Below are positions 1 to 7,616 of a DNA stretch of 64,000 nt, in pieces. Every line of letters begins with the position of its first letter. Positions within the stretch are counted from its first letter, which is position 1. The notes below the pieces were generated by a model, which was given only the letters and a program-made list of their open reading frames with translations, did not search any database and was not told the origin of the DNA. Both the position numbers and the translations under genes were made by a program. Origin of the DNA: Pseudomonas marginalis (lineage in GTDB: Bacteria; Pseudomonadota; Gammaproteobacteria; Pseudomonadales; Pseudomonadaceae). Location of the stretch: contig NZ_FNSU01000001.1 of assembly GCF_900105325.1 (NCBI RefSeq), positions 1,364,001 through 1,428,000 of the forward strand. Reading direction: 5' to 3'.

Positions 1-162
1 AGCGTCCTCGCCTTTACCGAAAGGCGCGACGAAACCGTAGGTGGTCAACTCCTGGCTTGCACAAGGGCGCGCCAGTTTGGTGGCCATGGCCGCTTCCAAC
101 GCCTCGGCATCAACAGGCAGATCTTGGGTCAGGCGATAGATAAGCAGGTTCTTGAACCACAT
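1..162 (-). CDS. rdgC: Recombination-associated protein RdgC, N-terminal part (cut by window edge)
   Basis: The reverse strand reads from an ATG at 162 to the window edge and gives 54 residues beginning MWFKNLLIYRLTQD, with a later stretch ASQELTTYGFVAPFGKGED. I recognise this as the highly conserved start of RdgC, a ring-shaped dimer that binds double-stranded DNA and restrains RecA. An AAAGGAGA ribosome binding site lies 8 bases upstream of the start. The rest of the gene is outside the window. This is the one clearly core-chromosomal protein gene here and it anchors the left side as Pseudomonas backbone. Confidence 0.95.
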   Translation of the reverse strand, partial: MWFKNLLIYRLTQDLPVDAEALEAAMATKLARPCASQELTTYGFVAPFGKGEDA

Positions 163-272
163 GGGGTGAGTCTCTCCTTTATACAAAGGGGGGCATTATT
201 CTCTTGATAGCGCCCCAGGCCAACCCTGCCTAAGCCATTGGAAGGCCTCAAAAAAAAGATTTAAGAAAGTGC

Positions 273-301
273 TTGCCAGACCCAAGGTCGCTCCGTAGAA
301 T
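273..301 (+). promoter_or_regulatory. Sigma-70 promoter of the first tRNA-Val/tRNA-Asp pair
   Basis: A TTGCCA -35 element (273-278) and a TAGAAT -10 element (296-301) are separated by 17 bases, and the tRNA begins 20 bases downstream. Spacing and position fit a strong stable-RNA promoter. An A-run precedes it at 250-257. Confidence 0.6.
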
Positions 302-321
302 GCGCGCCACACCGAGACGAA

Positions 322-397
322 GGGTGATTAGCTCAGCTGGGAGAGCATCTGCCTTACAAGCAGAGGGTCGGCGGTTCGATCCCGTCATCACCCACCA
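322..397 (+). tRNA. tRNA-Val (anticodon TAC)
   Basis: A 76-base cloverleaf starts GGGTGATTAGCTCAG and ends ATCACCCACCA. The anticodon loop CTTACAA presents TAC, which decodes valine. The T-loop TTCGATC and the encoded CCA are present. It is co-transcribed with the tRNA-Asp that follows after 19 bases. Confidence 0.97.
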
Positions 398-416
398 TTC
401 GCTTCATGTGTTACGC

Positions 417-493
417 GCAGCGGTAGTTCAGTCGGTTAGAATACCGGCCTGTCACGCCGGGGGTCGCGGGTTCGAGTCCCGTCCGCTGCGCCA
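417..493 (+). tRNA. tRNA-Asp (anticodon GTC), first copy
   Basis: A 77-base cloverleaf has acceptor arms GCAGCGG and CCGCTGC, anticodon loop CTGTCAC (GTC, aspartate), T-loop TTCGAGT and an encoded GCCA end. The same tRNA is repeated at 765-841. Confidence 0.97.
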
Positions 494-533
494 TATTCGG
501 TAGCCTGGAACGCTGAACGCCAGGTCACCACAG

Positions 534-559
534 AAAGCCCGCCTGATCGCGGGCTTTTT
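534..559 (+). terminator. Rho-independent terminator after the first tRNA pair
   Basis: AAAGCCCGC and GCGGGCTTT form a stem around a short loop and are followed by a T-run. It lies about 40 bases after the first tRNA-Asp. Confidence 0.85.
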
Positions 560-620
560 GCTGTCCGGAATATGGCAAAAAATCGTACGATGAACTTTTT
601 TTGAATAAATTGCATTTAAA

Positions 621-650
621 TCAAGACATTACGATTTTTTGGTGTATGAT
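621..650 (+). promoter_or_regulatory. Likely promoter of the second tRNA pair
   Basis: A TATGAT -10 element at 645-650 lies 20 bases before the second tRNA-Val, in a very AT-rich stretch. The -35 element is poor (around 621-627). The terminator at 534-559 makes a separate promoter for this pair necessary. Confidence 0.45.
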
Positions 651-669
651 GCGCCCACACCGAAACGAA

Positions 670-745
670 GGGTGATTAGCTCAGCTGGGAGAGCATCTGC
701 CTTACAAGCAGAGGGTCGGCGGTTCGATCCCGTCATCACCCACCA
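670..745 (+). tRNA. tRNA-Val (anticodon TAC), second copy
   Basis: The sequence matches the tRNA-Val at 322-397 across all 76 bases as far as I can compare by eye. The two tRNA pairs form a direct repeat of about 190 bases with only a few differences outside the mature tRNAs. Confidence 0.97.
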
Positions 746-764
746 TTCGCTTCACGTGTTACGC

Positions 765-841
765 GCAGCGGTAGTTCAGTCGGTTAGAATACCGGCCTGT
801 CACGCCGGGGGTCGCGGGTTCGAGTCCCGTCCGCTGCGCCA
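765..841 (+). tRNA. tRNA-Asp (anticodon GTC), second copy; candidate attL
   Basis: This appears identical to the tRNA-Asp at 417-493. It is the last chromosomal-type feature before the integrase at 1075. P4-type integrases commonly recombine at the 3' end of a tRNA gene and rebuild it, so the 3' half of this gene is the natural candidate for the left attachment site. No second copy of the tRNA-Asp 3' end was noticed elsewhere in the window, so attR would lie to the right of it. Confidence 0.95.
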
Positions 842-888
842 TATTTGCTTCCATTAAGGCCCACTGAACGCCTGGAAGCCACGGAAAT

Positions 889-910
889 AGCGGCCTTGAG
901 CCGCTTTTTT
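889..910 (+). terminator. Rho-independent terminator after the second tRNA pair
   Basis: AGCGGC and GCCGCT form a stem around CTTGA, and six Ts follow. It ends the tRNA transcript 48 bases after tRNA-Asp. Confidence 0.8.
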
Positions 911-951
911 CGTTTTCTGAATTCCACTGGATTCCATCTCCAGCCACGGTT

Positions 952-973
952 TTTAAGTACATATTTAAGTACA
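952..973. repeat. Short direct repeat between tRNA-Asp and the integrase
   Basis: TTTAAGTACA occurs at 952-961 and again at 964-973. Its place between tRNA and integrase suggests an integrase arm-type or accessory protein site. That role is inference. Confidence 0.4.
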
Positions 974-1074
974 CCGCTGGCACAGCCTTTTACGATTCAT
1001 TGCGCATCAATTTTCGCATTGGTCCGTCTAGCACAGGGTTGTATTCCCCTCCTTGATGCGAAAGGAGGTGTCTG

Positions 1075-2379
1075 ATGGCTCTGACAGATACAGCGATCAA
1101 GCAAGCCAAGCCCGCCAACAAGCCTTATACGTTAACTGATGGCGATGGCTTATCTCTGCAAGTGCCCCCAACGGGTTCGAAGCGCTGGCATTTCCGTTTC
1201 TATTGGCATGACAAGCAATTACGTATTTCCCTCGGCATCTATCCCGACGTGAGTCTCAAGGAGGCTCGTCAGCGGAGAGAGGCTGCACGTACGCTGGTGG
1301 CCAACAATATCGATCCCCGATTGCATCGCCGTGCTGAGCGGCAGAAAGCCTCTCACGCCATCAACAACACGTTTGAAGCGGTTGCTGGTCGTTGGCACGC
1401 GTTCCGAAGTAAGAAGCTGACGAAAAGTACGAAGGGCAGTGCAGGGCAAGCCAGCAAATACCTGAAGAAGGACATGCTGCCCTGTTTGGGCGATCTTCCG
1501 ATCGCGAATGTTTCTCGTGGTGACGTGCTGGAGCTCATTCGGCGAATTGAGCGCAGAGGGGCGCTGGTCTCTGCTCGAAAGGTACGCACCTGGCTCAACC
1601 AAATCTTTCGTTTTGCCATGGCGGAAGGGCTTATTGAAGTGAACCCTGCCGCGGACCTTGATATCGTTGCTGAGACGCCGCGGCCAGTTCGCCATAATCC
1701 CTTCCTCCAGGTAAATGAGCTTCCAGGACTGCTCAGAACCGTCACCCACTATGGGTGTGCAGAAGCGACACGGCTTGGTATCCGTCTATTGCTGCTGACA
1801 GGGGTGCGCACAGGAGAGCTACGGGCGGCGACGCCAGACCAATTCGACTTCGACAAAGGAATCTGGCGGGTGCCGCCGGAGGGTGTGAAGCAACTCCGGA
1901 GTCGTGTGCGAACACAGGGGAATGAGATCCCACCTTACGTGATTCCGCTTTCTGCTCAAGCAATTGCAATTGTGCAGCGGTTGATGCAGTTAAGGGCGCG
2001 CGGTGCGCGTTATCTGCTGGTTCACCGATACGAACCGCAGGAAATGATCAGTGAAAATACTCTTAACACCGCGATCAGCCGTATGGGTTACAAAGGCAGG
2101 CTCACCGGTCATGGGATCAGGGCCACCATCTCAACGGCGCTCAACGAGGTTGGCTTTGCAGAAGAATGGATTGAGGCGCAGCTTTCCCACGCTGATGCCA
2201 ACCAAGTTCGAGCTGCGTACAATCATGCGGAATACGTCGAGCCGAGACGTAGGATGATGCAATATTGGGCGGATTTATTAGATGCACTCGAGGTCGGCGT
2301 TTCGCCGCCTACGCCCGAAGCATACATGCCGCAGATCGGCCGAGTTCCTGCGTGTTTTCTGGGCTCTCAGTTGGAATAG
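1075..2379 (+). CDS. Tyrosine-type integrase (P4-like, DUF4102 N-terminus)
   Basis: The 434-residue protein has the N-terminal arm-binding domain typical of P4-like integrases (residues 1-90, including LTDGDGLSLQV and LGIYPDVSL), a core-binding helical domain (about 100-200) and a catalytic domain. Visible catalytic residues are R245 in TGVRTGEL, H346 and R349 in HGIRA, H372 in LSHAD and the nucleophile Y382 in AAYNHAEY. A perfect AAAGGAGGTG site sits 5 bases before the ATG. It lies 233 bases after tRNA-Asp on the same strand, the usual arrangement for an island integrase and its target. All catalytic residues are intact, so it could be active. Whether it belongs to the conjugation module at the other end of the window cannot be decided here. 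Confidence 0.9.
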   Translation: MALTDTAIKQAKPANKPYTLTDGDGLSLQVPPTGSKRWHFRFYWHDKQLRISLGIYPDVSLKEARQRREAARTLVANNIDPRLHRRAERQKASHAINNTFEAVAGRWHAFRSKKLTKSTKGSAGQASKYLKKDMLPCLGDLPIANVSRGDVLELIRRIERRGALVSARKVRTWLNQIFRFAMAEGLIEVNPAADLDIVAETPRPVRHNPFLQVNELPGLLRTVTHYGCAEATRLGIRLLLLTGVRTGELRAATPDQFDFDKGIWRVPPEGVKQLRSRVRTQGNEIPPYVIPLSAQAIAIVQRLMQLRARGARYLLVHRYEPQEMISENTLNTAISRMGYKGRLTGHGIRATISTALNEVGFAEEWIEAQLSHADANQVRAAYNHAEYVEPRRRMMQYWADLLDALEVGVSPPTPEAYMPQIGRVPACFLGSQLE

Positions 2380-2386
2380 GGTGATA

Positions 2387-2436
2387 GCAGCATGGGGTGC
2401 TAGGGGGCGAGTGTTCGAATCGCTCCGTCCTGACGA
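2387..2436 (+). other. Degenerate 3'-half of tRNA-Pro(GGG), possible attachment-site remnant
   Basis: Just after the integrase stop the sequence shows an ATGGGGT segment (2392-2398) like a Pro anticodon loop with GGG, then a T-arm GAGTG-TTCGAAT-CGCTC (2409-2425) and CGTCCTGACGA. The order and most bases match my memory of the 3' half of Pseudomonas tRNA-Pro(GGG), which ends CGTCCCGACCA. The 5' half is absent and the anticodon stem is damaged, so it is not a functional tRNA. Such fragments are left where islands insert into tRNA genes. Confidence 0.45.
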
Positions 2437-2842
2437 TATATTCAATGGGTTGCGAGATTTTATCTCGTGACCCCTTTTTATTTCTAAGGGCCCTTACTCC
2501 TACGAAACGACTGGCTTTGGATGGAATCATCGTCTGTTTCGAAGAAAGTGGACGCGAGATTTCTAGGCGCCAATGTCCTCCGCAGTAAGTTCGGCGATGG
2601 AGGTTGTGAGGGGAACTAATTGACGACTCTTCGGCAGCCTCCAGTTTTGACTGTTGGGCGGCTGCGCTAACCGGGAAGTTCCAATAGCCCCATAAGACGA
2701 AATGTCAGCGAATCGGGGCTAGAAGATCTGGGGCTCGAAGCCCATCCATTCAACTCTGAGCCCCTATCGATCCACCTGAAACCGCGTGACCAGATTAGGC
2801 TGCCGCTGAGAGCGTGGCTTGCACGGCTTGATTCATCCAACC
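2437..2842. other. Intergenic, no gene recognised
   Basis: About 400 bases follow the tRNA-like fragment. Short open frames are present but none has a convincing ribosome binding site or recognisable product. A small inverted repeat GCGAGATTTTATCTCG lies near 2453. I see nothing else assignable. Confidence 0.5.
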
Positions 2843-3004
2843 GTAGAAATCACTGGTCTTGGTCGGTCTACCATCTATAAGTACATCGCCGAGGGAGCCT
2901 TCCCTAAGCCGGTTTCACTGGGAGAGCGCAGCGTTGGTTGAGTGTAGGAGGAGGTACACGAGTGGATTTTGGCTCGGATCGAAGAGCGCGACACGGCCGA
3001 ATAA
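2843..3004 (+). pseudogene. AlpA-family phage regulator remnant
   Basis: One frame reads VEITGLGRSTIYKYIAEG, then FPKPVSLGERSVG, and after two stops EEVHEWILARIEERD before a final stop. This is the helix-turn-helix of AlpA/MerR-like prophage and island regulators, which activate excision genes. Two in-frame stops (TGA at 2939 and TAG at 2945) fall where the family normally has the Trp-containing segment GWxExE, and no start codon is seen in this frame. It is therefore a broken gene, part of the decayed element next to the integrase. Confidence 0.75.
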
Positions 3005-3030
3005 TTTGTTGCGTGAAGGGTGTTGACTAA

Positions 3031-3081
3031 CCGGCATAAGCGCCATGGTCGGATCAACTCCGACCATGGCGCTTATGCCGG
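3031..3081. repeat. Perfect 23-bp inverted repeat with 5-base loop
   Basis: The arms at 3031-3053 and 3059-3081 are perfect reverse complements starting CCGGCATAAGCGCCATGG, separated by TCAAC. No T-run follows on either strand, so it is not a typical terminator. It lies between the AlpA remnant and the Gp2-like gene, where P4-like elements often have control or replication sites. A cruciform-forming site or a recent palindromic insertion are alternatives. Confidence 0.9.
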
Positions 3082-3396
3082 ATGCTGTGCGGGTCGTTGT
3101 GAACGCTTCAGTGACTCATGGCATGCGTCCAGTGAGTTGATCACAATTGCCGACAGTGTGAGCAGGCTCATGCATGGGAGATGCTTTTTTTCCAGAGTGA
3201 AGGGATTATTAAAAAACTCAACATATTGTTGGGATTTCAGCGATATGCCTTCGCAGCTCTCGGAGGTTACTTCGTCGGTGCGGGTAATATGCTTTATAGA
3301 CTTACAGATACCCATCCGCTAGGTGCATCCCTCGAAGGCGAATGCATCTGGGGCAGGAAGGAGGCCGGGCTAAAAACTACTCAGTGTGCAGAGGTT

Positions 3397-4099
3397 ATGA
3401 CCACCACTCCAAGAGTAGTAATCATGCTTCGTCACCCCGATAACCGAAACCTTCACTTCCACTACGACGACACCTTCGAAGGGCTGCCAGTGATGGTGGA
3501 GAAAGGCCCACTCATCCGCGAATACCTGGCTGATCTAAAACGCACCATCTGCCTGGCACTTGATCAATATCCCAGGGTGCTGGCATTCAGGGTGAACCTA
3601 CGGCTTCCCTGTGATATTGAACTGGACGATTACATAGATTCCAACGAGGTCATTAGCAGGTTCTTCGCCTCATTCAAATCAAAGGTGAAGCATCACCGCG
3701 AAATAGCTGCACGGCGGTACCAGCACGCTCATAGCTGCAAAGTTCGGTACGTGTGGGCACGAGAGCAAGGGTGGCGTGGAAGGCCGCACTACCATCTGCT
3801 GATATTGCTCAACCGAGACGCTTTTTACACGGTAGGCAAAATCGCTTCAGACCGAGCCAACATGTTCAGCCGCTTGAACGAGGCGTGGGCGAGCGCGCTG
3901 GGGGATGCCAGTCGATCTAGTTGTAGGACTGGTAGAGATTCCAGATAACGCGACCTACAGAGTAGCCAGGGAAAAATCTGCGAAAGGGTTTGGTGGCGAT
4001 GGGCTTGTTTCACTTTTCAGAAGGGCTAGCTACCTCTGCAAGTCGGCTACCAAGGCCTACGGAAGCAATCAGCATGGGTTTGGTTGCAGTAGGGGGTGA
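3397..4099 (+). pseudogene. Inovirus Gp2/YagK-YfjJ-like protein, frameshifted
   Basis: The first frame from an ATG at 3397 gives MTTTPRVVIMLRHPD and continues through YVWAREQGWRGRPHYHLLILLN to about 3900. The remainder (GLVEIPDNATYRVARE, then LFRRASYLCKSATKAYG and HGFGCSRG) is in the next frame up to a stop at 4099. This matches the YagK/YfjJ C-terminal, inovirus Gp2-type family found in phage-satellite and island regions. The two parts join at a run of five Gs near 3900; four Gs would restore one frame. It is either a true frameshift or a sequencing error. An upstream in-frame start at 3181 exists but its extra N-terminus does not look like the family. Confidence 0.75.
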
Positions 4100-4349
4100 C
4101 GGTTCGGGTTTCCGACACCGACGTAAGTGAACAATATTACGTTTTTACAGGCCCTTTTTGTATTCTGCGGTTTATTTCCGCCCTTTGATCATTGCGCCGC
4201 TCTGTATTGGGCTTACCTTTTTTGCTACAGCCCGATGACGCTCAGAGCCTGACGATATCTCTCAATGCCCCATGCCAACACTCAAATTTCACTTCTCTGC
4301 AACGCAGCCAAGAAATAGGATTAACCTCTATTACCAAGGAGTTCACCTG

Positions 4350-4961
4350 ATGAAATTGATCGGCATGCTCGATTCCCCATATGTTCGACGTGTGGCTATT
4401 TCGCTGGAGGTGATGGGGGTCTCGTTCGAACACGCCGCACTTTCGGTATTCAGCGAGTTCGAAGCATTCGGTGCGATCAACCCGGTGGTAAAAGCACCAA
4501 GTTTGGTGCTGGATGATGGCAACGTGTTGATGGATTCGACGCTAATCATCGACTATTTCGAGGCGTTGAGCCCGGCTGAGCGAAAATTGATGCCGCACGA
4601 GGCCTTGCCTTTGGCCGCTTCGCTGCGCAGCTTAGGGCTGGCACTGGCTGCCTGCGAAAAGGCAGTGCAGATCGTCTACGAATATCAGCTGCGACCGGAG
4701 GAAAAACGCCATCAGCCCTGGCTGGAGCGGGTAACCAGGCAGTTATTGGCTGCTTGTCGTGCATGGGATACCCAATTGTCGGGGCGACAACCGGTTTCGC
4801 TAGATCGGCCGGGTCAGGACGACATCACCAGCGCCGTCGCCTGGTCGTTCATTCAGTTGATGGTCGCTGATGTGGTCAGGGCGGATAATTTCCCAGCGTT
4901 GCAGGCACATGCGGCACGCTGGGAAGCTACCGAGCTATTTAAACGCTACCCCCAGGTTTAA
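4350..4961 (+). CDS. Glutathione S-transferase family protein
   Basis: The 203-residue protein starts MKLIGMLDSPYVRRVAISLE, the thioredoxin-fold start of bacterial GSTs with the SPYVRR active-site turn. VVKAPSLVLDDG holds a cis-Pro-like segment and DSTLIIDYFE the gamma-glutamate-binding region. A helical C-terminal domain follows. The ATG at 4350 was chosen over one at 4272 because of its CAAGGAG site and because the family begins there. It ends 21 bases from the convergent MFS gene. It may belong to the BGC, for conjugation or self-protection, or may be an unrelated neighbour. Confidence 0.85.
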   Translation: MKLIGMLDSPYVRRVAISLEVMGVSFEHAALSVFSEFEAFGAINPVVKAPSLVLDDGNVLMDSTLIIDYFEALSPAERKLMPHEALPLAASLRSLGLALAACEKAVQIVYEYQLRPEEKRHQPWLERVTRQLLAACRAWDTQLSGRQPVSLDRPGQDDITSAVAWSFIQLMVADVVRADNFPALQAHAARWEATELFKRYPQV

Positions 4962-4982
4962 TGGCACCAGAGCGCCTGATGG

Positions 4983-6200
4983 TCAGTCCTTCACCAGGGA
5001 CGAGCGTTGGCTGTTGGACGAATAGGCCTCTCTCAGCATATAGCACAGGTACAGGGCCGACAGGATCAGCGCGGTCTGCAGCAAACCGAGGTATTGGGTG
5101 AGCAGGCCGCCGGCCAGGGTGACTGAAATGATGCCAAAGTAGGACGCCGCGTACTGGTAGGTGGCGACATGAGCCATGTCGGCGCTGGAGCAGGCGTTGA
5201 CCACGTTGGCTTCGTAATTGAAGAACATCAGTTCCCACATGAACATGTAGGCAAAGTAGGCGGTGTAGCTGCTCGCCACGTTGTAGCCGCTGCTGGCGGC
5301 ACACAGCGCGGCGAGGCTGGCGATACTCACCAGGCGCACCGCGGTGGCACTGAACGTGCGGCCGGTCTTGTTATAAAAGTAGAACGCGACTGCTCCGATC
5401 AGCGCGCCCAGGCTGCTGAGGATCTGCAGGTAACCCACGTATTCATCGTTCAGGCCCAACTGGTGCGCGGGAAGCGTTACCCGTGAGATGTTGAAAAAGC
5501 CCTGGAAGACGCTGACGAACACGATGGACGCCATCAAATAGTGCTTGAGCAGCGGGTTGTTTTTAAGCAGGTTCGCGAGGTTGTTGCTCTTGAGCAGGGT
5601 TGGCGCGTCGGGCGACTCCTTGTCTTCAATCGCCTGGCTGTCGGGCAGCAGCAATGACACCAGGCCGGCGACCGTAAAGAGCACAGCGACGGCGCTCAGA
5701 ATGATCATCGGCGTGGTCTGGCCCTTGAAGTAAGCGAGCATGACACCGGCCAGGCCACCGGCAATAAACTGCGCGGTCAGGGTCATGGGCACGGCGAATT
5801 TAACGTCTTCGCCCGAGAAAAATCGTTTGATCGCGACGATCCGCGTTACTCGCTGAAGCGCATCAAGGAAGCCGATGGTCAACGCACCTGCGATGGCAAT
5901 TATGGGGAACCTTGGCAGCAGCAGGAATATCCCCACCGCGGATATCAGACAGGCTGCGTTGGCCAGTGCGAAAATTGGTCGTGGCGAGCCCGAGGCCGCG
6001 ACTTTCTTGATGGCGACGTAGAGCAGGATCGGCACCAGCATCGGTGCAACCAGCACCGCGTCGGCCAGCAGCACATTGCCGGTCGCGTTGTAGAGGTAAT
6101 AGGAGAGGTAGACGTAACTGACGGTGCAGCCGGCGATGGACGCCAGGTTGATCACCCATAGCGTCATGCTCAATTTTCTGGCGTCCATGATTCGATCCAT
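4983..6200 (-). CDS. MFS-type transporter, probable product exporter
   Basis: This 405-residue protein has about 12 hydrophobic segments, with a charged central loop at about 200-215 (DSQAIEDKESPDAP), as in major facilitator proteins. It is the last gene of a minus-strand operon that starts with the diiron protein at 14704, 39 bases after the ATP-grasp gene. A terminal transporter in a biosynthetic operon usually exports the product. Substrate cannot be read from the sequence. The start MDRIMDARKLSM has a nearby alternative ATG (MDARK) 4 codons in. Confidence 0.8.
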   Translation of the reverse strand: MDRIMDARKLSMTLWVINLASIAGCTVSYVYLSYYLYNATGNVLLADAVLVAPMLVPILLYVAIKKVAASGSPRPIFALANAACLISAVGIFLLLPRFPIIAIAGALTIGFLDALQRVTRIVAIKRFFSGEDVKFAVPMTLTAQFIAGGLAGVMLAYFKGQTTPMIILSAVAVLFTVAGLVSLLLPDSQAIEDKESPDAPTLLKSNNLANLLKNNPLLKHYLMASIVFVSVFQGFFNISRVTLPAHQLGLNDEYVGYLQILSSLGALIGAVAFYFYNKTGRTFSATAVRLVSIASLAALCAASSGYNVASSYTAYFAYMFMWELMFFNYEANVVNACSSADMAHVATYQYAASYFGIISVTLAGGLLTQYLGLLQTALILSALYLCYMLREAYSSNSQRSSLVKD

Positions 6201-6239
6201 TTCAAAAAAGTGGTCGGGCAGCCGCGGCTGCCGTGTGGG

Positions 6240-7589
6240 TCATACGGATTCAGGCAACTGTTGCTCAAGCCCATCCAGCAGTTTGTAGGCCGACGCTTTC
6301 AGCGTGCTGGCGTCAGTGCTGATCAGAAACGCTTGCCCGGCATAATTGAGTACGCCGCCGGACAGGTCGTAAGGCGGGAAGGGCGCGCCTGGCGAGATGG
6401 ACTGCGCCAGCTCGACATTCACCGAGGTCTCGTGGCCGGTGAGGGCTTTCCAGTCCACCTGGCTCGGCGCGAACACCCGCGAGGACGTCCATTGGGTCCC
6501 CAGGCTGTCGCAACCGATCAAGGCGATCGAGGCCGCCGCACAGCGCGGTGGGGTTTCTTCGAAGCCGGGAATCTCGCACTCATTGCCGAGGATGACGTCC
6601 AGGAACAGGCCGACATAGTCGACGCCGAACACCTCATCAAGCTCCTTGGCGATCGCCACGCCACCCATGCGCGCCGCGGTTTCCAGGAAGGATACTTCGC
6701 CATTGGCCATCAGCTTGAGTTCGGTGTGGGTCGCGCAGTTCTGCAACCCCAGGGCATCGATGGAGCGACTCACCCACTGCACGATCCGTTGTTTTTTCTC
6801 ACTGTCCAGCACACAGGGCGCCACGTTACCCAGCTCGGTGAACGGCTCGATAGTGCGCAGCCGGCTGGTCATGGCGATCGGGTAGTACTGGCCGTCGCGC
6901 ACCAGGCCCTCAACGCTCAGGTAATCGCCATAACCCTCTTCCTCGTACCAGGAATCGGTGGTCGACTCGATGATTTCCTCGGCAATCAGTTGCGGGAAAC
7001 CCTGGCTTTCGCTGAACTCGTGGTCACCCTGCTGACGTGTGACTTCGGTCAGGTCCAGCATGCGCATCACCGCGCTTTCGCTTTCTTCGTGCCGGCGGAT
7101 AATTTGCTGTGCGATGGAACCTGCGCCGTACGCCAGCTTGATCAGGAACGGCAGGCGCAATTTACGCGTGCCTGGCAGATCATCCAGCGACCTGACCGGG
7201 CAGAACAAGGGTTGCGGTATGCCCGCGGAGGCCCAGTGCTGGCGCATCAGAATCTTGTTGCGGGCCAGCATGACATTAGGCCCCACCCCGCGCAGTCCCA
7301 GGGAGTCGGCCATGTTCGAGACCGAGCTCAAGAGAAATTCGGCAAACGAGAACAGTGCGTCGGGGCTGATCTGCGTGGCGTAGGCATAGACCCGCTCCAT
7401 GGCGGCGTCGGCGCTCAGGCCGCTGAAGTCTTCGACATGCTCGCTGTAGCGTTCGATGATCTGGCGATTGTAGGCCGACACCGGGCTGACAATGCAGGTG
7501 TGGACCGAGGCGCGCTCGACCATCTTGGGGTAGAAATAATCCAGCGGTGGACCGCCGATTGAATAGACGTAGAGGATTTTCTTTTTCAT
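6240..7589 (-). CDS. ATP-grasp domain ligase
   Basis: The 449-residue protein has an N-terminal pre-ATP-grasp domain (MKKKILYVYSIGGPP), a nucleotide-binding segment (FLIKLAYGAGSIAQQ) and the ATP-grasp core with THTELKLMANGEVSFLETAARMGG, where E and N residues would bind magnesium. This layout resembles L-amino-acid ligase/carbamoyl-phosphate-synthase-like enzymes that form an amide by way of an acyl phosphate. It sits between carbamoyltransferase 2 (27 bases upstream) and the MFS gene in the minus-strand operon. Its likely role is to join an amino acid or other amine to the product core. The substrates are unknown. Confidence 0.85.
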   Translation of the reverse strand: MKKKILYVYSIGGPPLDYFYPKMVERASVHTCIVSPVSAYNRQIIERYSEHVEDFSGLSADAAMERVYAYATQISPDALFSFAEFLLSSVSNMADSLGLRGVGPNVMLARNKILMRQHWASAGIPQPLFCPVRSLDDLPGTRKLRLPFLIKLAYGAGSIAQQIIRRHEESESAVMRMLDLTEVTRQQGDHEFSESQGFPQLIAEEIIESTTDSWYEEEGYGDYLSVEGLVRDGQYYPIAMTSRLRTIEPFTELGNVAPCVLDSEKKQRIVQWVSRSIDALGLQNCATHTELKLMANGEVSFLETAARMGGVAIAKELDEVFGVDYVGLFLDVILGNECEIPGFEETPPRCAAASIALIGCDSLGTQWTSSRVFAPSQVDWKALTGHETSVNVELAQSISPGAPFPPYDLSGGVLNYAGQAFLISTDASTLKASAYKLLDGLEQQLPESV

Positions 7590-7616
7590 GGCGTTTCCTG
7601 GCGAAAGTGTCCGGGC

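Noticed and set aside
5169..5486. Plus-strand frames within the MFS gene
   Set aside because: They are antisense to the transporter and lack family resemblance.
6210..7562. 450-codon plus-strand open frame
   Set aside because: It lies antisense to the ATP-grasp gene, whose motifs are clear; the mirrored frame is a by-product of GC-rich codon usage and its product has no recognisable domain.
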